Source: Microbacterium sp. AB (GTDB taxonomy: Bacteria > Actinomycetota > Actinomycetes > Actinomycetales > Microbacteriaceae). From it: DNA of 64,000 nucleotides. The translations under genes and the position numbers were made by a program. Location of the stretch: assembly GCF_032878875.1 (NCBI RefSeq), contig NZ_CP118157.1, positions 434,001 through 498,000 on the forward strand. The letters run 5' to 3'. The notes below the pieces were generated by a model. That model did no database searches. It worked only from the letters and a program-made list of their open reading frames with translations, and was not told the origin of the DNA. Positions within the stretch are counted from its first letter, which is position 1, and every line of letters starts with the position of its first letter. This document shows positions 59,402 through 64,000 of the stretch, in pieces.

Positions 59402-60271
59402 ATGTCCGAAGCGATCGCGGCGCCCGTGGAGGCGCCCCTCCGTACCGCGCACAAGCGGCGGTATCTCATGTGCGTGCCCTCGCACTTCACGGTGTCGTAC
59501 TCCATCAACCCCTGGATGGAGCCGTCCCGGCCGACCGACACCGCGCGGGCCCTCGCGCAGTGGCAGACGCTGTACGACGCGTACCGCGACCTCGGCCACG
59601 AGGTCGAGCTCATCGACCCGCTGCCGGGCTTCCCCGACATGGTCTACACGGCCAACGGCGGCTTCGTCGTCGACGGCATCGCCTACGGGCCGAGCTTCCG
59701 CTACGTCGAGCGGCAGGGCGAGGCGCCGGCCTTCATCGACTGGTTCCGTGCGAACGGGTTCGAGACGGTCGTCCCGGAAGAGGTCAACGAGGGCGAGGGG
59801 GACTTCCTCCTCGCGGGCGACGTCATCCTGGCGGGCACGGGCTTCCGCTCGACGGGCGACAGCCATGCCGAGGTCGCCCGGGTCTTCGGACGCGAGGTCG
59901 TGAGCCTCGACCTCGTCGATCCCCGCTTCTACCACCTCGACACGGCGCTCAGCGTGCTCGATCCGGTCGAGGACGCCACCACGGGGCCGGCGAACATCGC
60001 CTACCTCCCCGGCGCCTTCGACGAGCGCAGCCGCGCGATCCTCGCCGAGCGCTTCCCCGACGCCATCCGGGTGTCGGACGAGGACGGCGCGGTGTTCGGG
60101 CTCAACTCGGCGAGCGACGGGTACAACGTCTTCATCTCGCCGCGTGCGAAGGGCTTCGAGGCGCAGCTGCGCGAACGCGGCTACAACCCCGTGCTCGTCG
60201 ACCTGTCCGAGCTGCTGCTCGGCGGCGGGGGCATCAAGTGCTGCACGCTCGAGCTGCGGGGCGCGAAGTGA
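59402..60271 (+). CDS. dimethylarginine dimethylaminohydrolase-like amidinotransferase-fold hydrolase
   Basis: 289 residues from ATG 59402, with AGGAG upstream. The fold is that of the guanidino-group-modifying superfamily: YTANGG (Asn85), GEGDFLLAGD, His178 (FYHLD) and the C-terminal GGGIKCC cysteines 280/281. Members hydrolyse dimethylarginine, arginine or related guanidines through a cysteine thiouronium intermediate. It is coupled by GTGA overlap to an ornithine aminotransferase, a gene pair that fits arginine/methylarginine catabolism; an arginine-to-ornithine dihydrolase is an alternative to a DDAH. Confidence 0.83.
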   Translation: MSEAIAAPVEAPLRTAHKRRYLMCVPSHFTVSYSINPWMEPSRPTDTARALAQWQTLYDAYRDLGHEVELIDPLPGFPDMVYTANGGFVVDGIAYGPSFRYVERQGEAPAFIDWFRANGFETVVPEEVNEGEGDFLLAGDVILAGTGFRSTGDSHAEVARVFGREVVSLDLVDPRFYHLDTALSVLDPVEDATTGPANIAYLPGAFDERSRAILAERFPDAIRVSDEDGAVFGLNSASDGYNVFISPRAKGFEAQLRERGYNPVLVDLSELLLGGGGIKCCTLELRGAK

Positions 60272-61461
60272 CCGCCGCCGAGGCGGCCGTGAAGAGCCAC
60301 GTCGCGCACAACTACCGTCCGCTGCCCGTCGTCATCGCCGGCGGCGAGGGCGCCTGGGTCACCGACACGGACGGCAGGCGCTATCTCGACCTGCTCGCCG
60401 GATACTCCGCGCTCAACTTCGGGCACCGCCATCCCGGCCTCGTCGAGGCCGTCGCGCACCAGCTGGGGCGCGTGACCCTCACGAGCCGCGCGTTCGACAA
60501 CGACCGTCTCGAGCCGTTCGCGGCCGCGCTCGCGGAGCTCAGCGGCAAGGACCTCGTGCTGCCGATGAACACGGGCGCCGAGGCGGTGGAGACGGGCATC
60601 AAGGTCGCCCGGGCCTGGGGGTACCGGGTCAAGGGCATCGCCGAGGGGCGAGCGAGGATCGTGGTCGCGCACGGCAACTTCCACGGCCGCACCACGACCG
60701 TCGTGAGCTTCAGCGACGACCCCGAGGCGCGGAACGACTTCGGGCCGTTCACGCCCGGATTCGTCTCGGTGCCGTTCGGCGACGCCGACGCGATCGCCGC
60801 GGCGATCGACGACGACACCGCCGCCGTGCTCATCGAGCCGATCCAGGGGGAGGCGGGTGTGATCGTCCCGCCCGACGGGTACCTGCGCCGCGTGCGGGAG
60901 ATCACGCGCGAGCGGAACGTGCTGCTCATCGCCGACGAGATCCAGTCGGGACTCGGCCGGGTCGGCGAGACGTTCGCCTGCGATCGCGAGGGCGTCGTCC
61001 CGGACGTGTACCTGCTCGGCAAGGCGCTCGGCGGCGGGATCCTCCCCGTCTCGGCCGTGGTCGCCGACGAGGACGTGCTCGGCGTCATCCGGCCGGGCGA
61101 GCACGGCTCGACGTTCGGCGGGAACCCGCTCGCGGCGGCCGTCGCGCACCGCGTCGTGCAGCTCCTCGCGACGGGCGACCTCCAGAAGCGCGCGAAGATG
61201 CTCGGCGAGCATCTGGAGACGAAGCTCGCGCGCTTCGTCGGCCACGGCGTCACCGAGGTCCGTGTCGCGGGCCTCTGGGCGGGCGTCGACATCGATCCCG
61301 CGGTGGGCACGGGCCGGGAGATCTCGGAGGCGCTCATGGCGCGCGGCGTCCTCGTCAAGGACACCCACGGCCAGACCATCCGCATCGCACCGCCGCTCGT
61401 CATCCGCGCGACGGAGATCGACTGGGCGCTCGAGCAGCTCCAGGTCGTGCTCGCCCGCTGA
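60268..61461 (+). CDS. rocD: ornithine aminotransferase
   Basis: 397 residues from GTG 60268. The class III aminotransferase motifs are complete: YLDLLAGYSALNFGHRHP, NTGAEAVETGIKVAR, GNFHGRT, LIADEIQSGLGR and the PLP lysine Lys252 in LLGKALGGG. The length and the HGNFHGRTTTVVSFS segment fit ornithine-oxo-acid transaminase. Ornithine plus 2-oxoglutarate gives glutamate semialdehyde/P5C and glutamate. PutA (46572) can finish this to glutamate. Confidence 0.88.
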   Translation: MTAAEAAVKSHVAHNYRPLPVVIAGGEGAWVTDTDGRRYLDLLAGYSALNFGHRHPGLVEAVAHQLGRVTLTSRAFDNDRLEPFAAALAELSGKDLVLPMNTGAEAVETGIKVARAWGYRVKGIAEGRARIVVAHGNFHGRTTTVVSFSDDPEARNDFGPFTPGFVSVPFGDADAIAAAIDDDTAAVLIEPIQGEAGVIVPPDGYLRRVREITRERNVLLIADEIQSGLGRVGETFACDREGVVPDVYLLGKALGGGILPVSAVVADEDVLGVIRPGEHGSTFGGNPLAAAVAHRVVQLLATGDLQKRAKMLGEHLETKLARFVGHGVTEVRVAGLWAGVDIDPAVGTGREISEALMARGVLVKDTHGQTIRIAPPLVIRATEIDWALEQLQVVLAR

Positions 61462-61530
61462 GGGGGATGGGCACAGCGGCATACGACGCCACGTGACGCA
61501 CAGGGTAACCTCCCGGCAACACCGCGCGGA

Positions 61531-61536
61531 TACTCT
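61531..61536 (+). promoter_or_regulatory. -10 hexamer for the ATP-grasp gene
   Basis: TACTCT fits TANNNT and ends 7 nt before ATG 61544, suggesting a leaderless mRNA. No clear -35. Confidence 0.4.
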
Positions 61537-61543
61537 CGCCGGC

Positions 61544-63154
61544 ATGGGCGACCTGTTCGACGGCTACGGACCCACGCTGTCACCGCGCAAGACGATGCAG
61601 GGCGAGCCCGCGTTCGACGAGATGTTCGGGGCACGCGACGCCGCCGAGGTGCGCGGGGCGTATCGCGAGCTCCACACGGCGCTCGCGCGCCTCACGCAGG
61701 AGGAGCTCCGGGGGCGCACGGAGTCGCTCGCGAACTCGTACCTCGCCCAGGGCGTCACGTTCGACTTCGCCGGGGAGGAGCGGCCGTTCCCGCTTGACGC
61801 CGTGCCCCGCGTGATCGCGTCGGAGGAGTGGGACCACGTCTCGGCCGGCGTCGCACAGCGCGTCCGCGCGCTCGAGGCGTTCCTCGACGACGCGTACGGC
61901 CGTCGTCACGGCGTCCGCGACGGCGTCCTCCCGGCGAGGCTCATCGCGTCGAGCCAGCACTTCTCCCGCCAGGCGGCGGGCATCCATCCGGCCAACGGCG
62001 TGCGCATCCAGGTCGCGGGCATCGACCTCATCCGCGACGAGCACGGCGAGATGCGCGTGCTCGAGGACAACGTGCGCGTGCCGAGCGGCGTGAGCTACGT
62101 CATCTCGAACCGGCGCGTGATGGCCCAGACGCTGCCCGAGCTGTTCCACTCGATGCAGGTGCGCCCCGTGGGCGACTACCCCAACAGGCTGCTCGCCGCC
62201 CTGCGCGCGAGCGCGCCGCCCGGCGTGCGCGACCCGAACGTGGTCGTGCTCACCCCCGGGGTGTACAACTCCGCGTACTTCGAGCACACGCTCCTCGCGC
62301 GCCTCATGGGCGTCGAGCTCGTCGAGGGGCGCGACCTCACCTGCGTGGGCGGAAAGGTGTTCATGCACACCACGCGCGGGCCCAAGCGCGTCGACGTCAT
62401 CTACCGCCGGGTCGACGACGACTTCCTCGATCCGCTGCAGTTCCGCGCCGACTCCATGCTCGGCGCCCCCGGTCTCATGCTCGCGGCGCGTCTCGGCAAC
62501 GTCGCGATCGCCAACGCCGTGGGCAACGGCGTCGCCGACGACAAGCTCCTCTACACCTATGTGCCCGATCTCATCCGGTACTACCTCGGGGAGGAGCCTC
62601 TCCTGAAGAACGTCGACACCTGGCGGCTGGAGGACCCCGGCTCCCTCGAGGAGGTGCTCGACCGGCTCGACGAGCTCGTCGTGAAGCCCGTCGACGGCTC
62701 GGGCGGCAAGGGCCTCGTGGTGGGCCCCGACGCCTCGCCCGCCGAGCTCGAGACGCTCCGCAAGCGGCTCGTCGCCGACCCGCGCGGATGGATCGCGCAG
62801 CCCGTCGTCATGCTCTCGACCATCCCCACCCTCGTCGAGGACGGGATGCGCCCGCGGCACGCCGACCTGCGTCCCTTCGCCGTGAACGACGGCGACGAGG
62901 TCTGGGTGCTGCCCGGCGGCCTGACGCGCGTGGCGCTGCCGGAGGGACAGCTCGTCGTGAACTCCAGCCAGGGCGGCGGCTCGAAGGACACCTGGGTGGT
63001 CGGCGGGGCGCCGCGTCCGCACGTCGAGTACGGGCAGGGCACGGGCGTCGCGGGCCTCGTCGCCGATCAGGCGGCGACCATCACCCAGGCGATCCCCGTC
63101 CTCGGCGAGCAGCGGGAGCAGCAGGCGGCCGTCGACGCGGACGGGGAGGCCTGA
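61544..63154 (+). CDS. circularly permuted ATP-grasp protein (DUF404/DUF407 type)
   Basis: 536 residues from ATG 61544. The sequence has MGDLFDGYGPT and a long permuted ATP-grasp core with EDNVRVPSGVSYVISNRR, VVVLTPGVYNSAYFEHTLLARLMGVELVEGRDL, RVDVIYRRVDDDFLDP and VVKPVDGSGGKG. The order of motifs is that of the DUF404/DUF407 ATP-grasp proteins, peptide-bond-forming enzymes of unknown substrate. It is followed after 2 nt by an alpha-E protein, the normal partner, and is probably in an operon with further genes to the right. Confidence 0.88.
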   Translation: MGDLFDGYGPTLSPRKTMQGEPAFDEMFGARDAAEVRGAYRELHTALARLTQEELRGRTESLANSYLAQGVTFDFAGEERPFPLDAVPRVIASEEWDHVSAGVAQRVRALEAFLDDAYGRRHGVRDGVLPARLIASSQHFSRQAAGIHPANGVRIQVAGIDLIRDEHGEMRVLEDNVRVPSGVSYVISNRRVMAQTLPELFHSMQVRPVGDYPNRLLAALRASAPPGVRDPNVVVLTPGVYNSAYFEHTLLARLMGVELVEGRDLTCVGGKVFMHTTRGPKRVDVIYRRVDDDFLDPLQFRADSMLGAPGLMLAARLGNVAIANAVGNGVADDKLLYTYVPDLIRYYLGEEPLLKNVDTWRLEDPGSLEEVLDRLDELVVKPVDGSGGKGLVVGPDASPAELETLRKRLVADPRGWIAQPVVMLSTIPTLVEDGMRPRHADLRPFAVNDGDEVWVLPGGLTRVALPEGQLVVNSSQGGGSKDTWVVGGAPRPHVEYGQGTGVAGLVADQAATITQAIPVLGEQREQQAAVDADGEA

Positions 63155-63156
63155 GG

Positions 63157-64000
63157 ATGCTCGCACGCATCGCGGAGTCGCTCTTCTGGATCGGCCGCTA
63201 CATCGAGCGCAGCGACGGCACGGCGCGCATCCTCGACGTGCACCTCCAGCTCCTGCTGGAGGACCCCTGGATCGACGAGGACACCGCATGCCGCGCGCTG
63301 CTCACGGTCATCGGCGCGATCCCGGACGAGGGCGTCGAGAGGATGGGCCGCGAGTACGTGCTCGAGCAGCTGGGCGTCGCGCACGTGAACACCTCGAGCA
63401 TCGCCTTCTCGATCCGCGCGGCGCGGGAGAACGCCCGCCGCGCGCGCGAGATCGTCTCGACCGAGCTCTGGGAGTGCCTCAACACGACGAGCGCTCGCCT
63501 GCCCCGGCGGCTTCAGGGCGAGAAGAGCCACGAGTTCTTCAAGTGGGTGCGCGAGCGCGCCGCGCTCGCCGTCGGCGTCGTCGAGGCCTCGACGAGCAGG
63601 GACGAGGCCTGGCAGTTCTTCACGCTCGGGCGCGCGATCGAGCGTGCCGACATGACGGCGAGGCTGCTCGCCACGCGCGCGCTCGCCGAGGCGCCGGGGC
63701 CGTCCTGGACGACCCTGCTGCGCTCCTGTGGGGCCTACGAGCCCTATCTGCGCACGTACCGGGGGATGCCGAGCGCCGTGAACGCCGCGGAGTTCCTCCT
63801 GCTCGACCGGCTCTTCCCCCGCTCGATCATCTTCTCGATCTCGATGGCGGAGCAGTGCATGAGCGCGATCGACCCCGTCGCGGATCGGGTCGGCCACTCC
63901 AACGCCGGCCTGCGGGCGCTCGGCAAGATCCGCAACGAGCTCGAGTACACCCCGATCGACCGGATCCTCGGCAGCCTCAACGACTACATGGAGGAGGTGC
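63157..64000 (+). CDS. alpha-E domain protein (DUF403), 3' end outside window
   Basis: About 281 residues visible from ATG 63157, which follows the previous stop by 2 nt. MLARIAESLFWIGRYIERSDGTARIL and the ERADMTARLLATRAL repeat are the E-R-A-containing helices of the alpha-E family. Known contexts combine it with the ATP-grasp protein and a transglutaminase-like protease, in a predicted peptide-modifying or storage system. The gene runs off the window, so its end and the next partner are unseen. Confidence 0.85.
   Translation, partial: MLARIAESLFWIGRYIERSDGTARILDVHLQLLLEDPWIDEDTACRALLTVIGAIPDEGVERMGREYVLEQLGVAHVNTSSIAFSIRAARENARRAREIVSTELWECLNTTSARLPRRLQGEKSHEFFKWVRERAALAVGVVEASTSRDEAWQFFTLGRAIERADMTARLLATRALAEAPGPSWTTLLRSCGAYEPYLRTYRGMPSAVNAAEFLLLDRLFPRSIIFSISMAEQCMSAIDPVADRVGHSNAGLRALGKIRNELEYTPIDRILGSLNDYMEEV

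Noticed and set aside
1..64000. tRNA, rRNA, riboswitch and CRISPR loci
   Set aside because: No cloverleaf, rRNA or riboswitch-like conserved block and no regular repeat-spacer array was recognised by eye.
1..64000. A phage-defence or secondary-metabolite cluster as the hidden system
   Set aside because: No recognisable defence gene (restriction, CBASS, retron, BREX), no PKS/NRPS module and no integrase was found; the novelty is more likely in scavenging operons and regulation.

Overview
The window is very GC-rich DNA with dense, often 4-bp-overlapping genes, many GTG starts and several apparently leaderless promoters (a -10 hexamer 6-8 nt before the start codon). With a DUF222/13E12-type HNH gene, CofE, an actinobacterial-type DASS carrier and a sortase-type LAxTG tail, it looks like a chromosome segment of an actinobacterium, most likely Microbacteriaceae (Microbacterium-like). 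This is inference from gene content; no 16S rRNA or other taxonomic marker is present, and no RNA gene was seen.

Layout. 1-5.3 kb: 3' end of a hexulose-phosphate-synthase-like gene, a cytochrome b561-like membrane protein, then a leftward block of two rhodaneses, an OsmC protein, an orphan IS3-OrfA-like HTH protein and an aldo/keto reductase. 5.4-12.6 kb: a Dpp/Opp-type ABC importer (binding protein, two permeases, one fused double ATPase) followed by an NtaA-type flavin monooxygenase and a convergent GntR regulator. 12.6-20.3 kb: a DszA-like monooxygenase and a class V aminotransferase (leftward) divergent from a second five-gene importer. 20.3-21.1 kb: decayed vapBC toxin-antitoxin remnant and a strong terminator. 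21-25 kb: cell-wall-anchored 5'-nucleotidase and a DASS carrier. 25.2-34.9 kb: a MocR regulator, then a leftward operon (monooxygenase, binding protein, two permeases, two ATPases, FAD hydroxylase). 35.1-38.3 kb: esterase-like hydrolase, transsulfuration-type PLP enzyme, SsuD-like monooxygenase. 38.3-43.7 kb: HNH protein, hydrolase, lactonase plus CofE, GNAT, thioesterase. 43.7-46.5 kb: metNIQ-type importer divergent from an Ohr/OsmC protein. 46.6-50.4 kb: PutA. 50.5-58.9 kb: coiled-coil protein, GntR regulator, a fourth Dpp-type importer with amidohydrolase and ornithine-cyclodeaminase-like enzyme. 59-64 kb: DDAH-like amidinohydrolase, ornithine aminotransferase, ATP-grasp and alpha-E proteins.

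How it fits together. The dominant theme is scavenging: four independent peptide/opine-type ABC importers plus a MetNIQ-type importer, four luciferase-like (LLM) flavin monooxygenases, two rhodaneses, two OsmC/Ohr proteins and a sulfhydrylase-like enzyme. Three LLM enzymes (NtaA, DszA and YtnJ/YxeK-like) sit in or beside importer operons, which suggests import and oxidative C-S or C-N cleavage of small organosulfur or amine compounds. A second theme is arginine/proline nitrogen catabolism (amidinohydrolase, ornithine aminotransferase, cyclodeaminase-like enzyme, PutA). Substrates cannot be fixed from sequence alone.

The less expected items are a shared palindromic repeat at two sites (one inside the end of an ATPase gene), a MocR regulator with arginine at the PLP-lysine position, candidate operator palindromes in four transporter/enzyme control regions, CofE coupled to a 6-phosphogluconolactonase-like gene, and a small membrane protein growing by 21-nt repeats.
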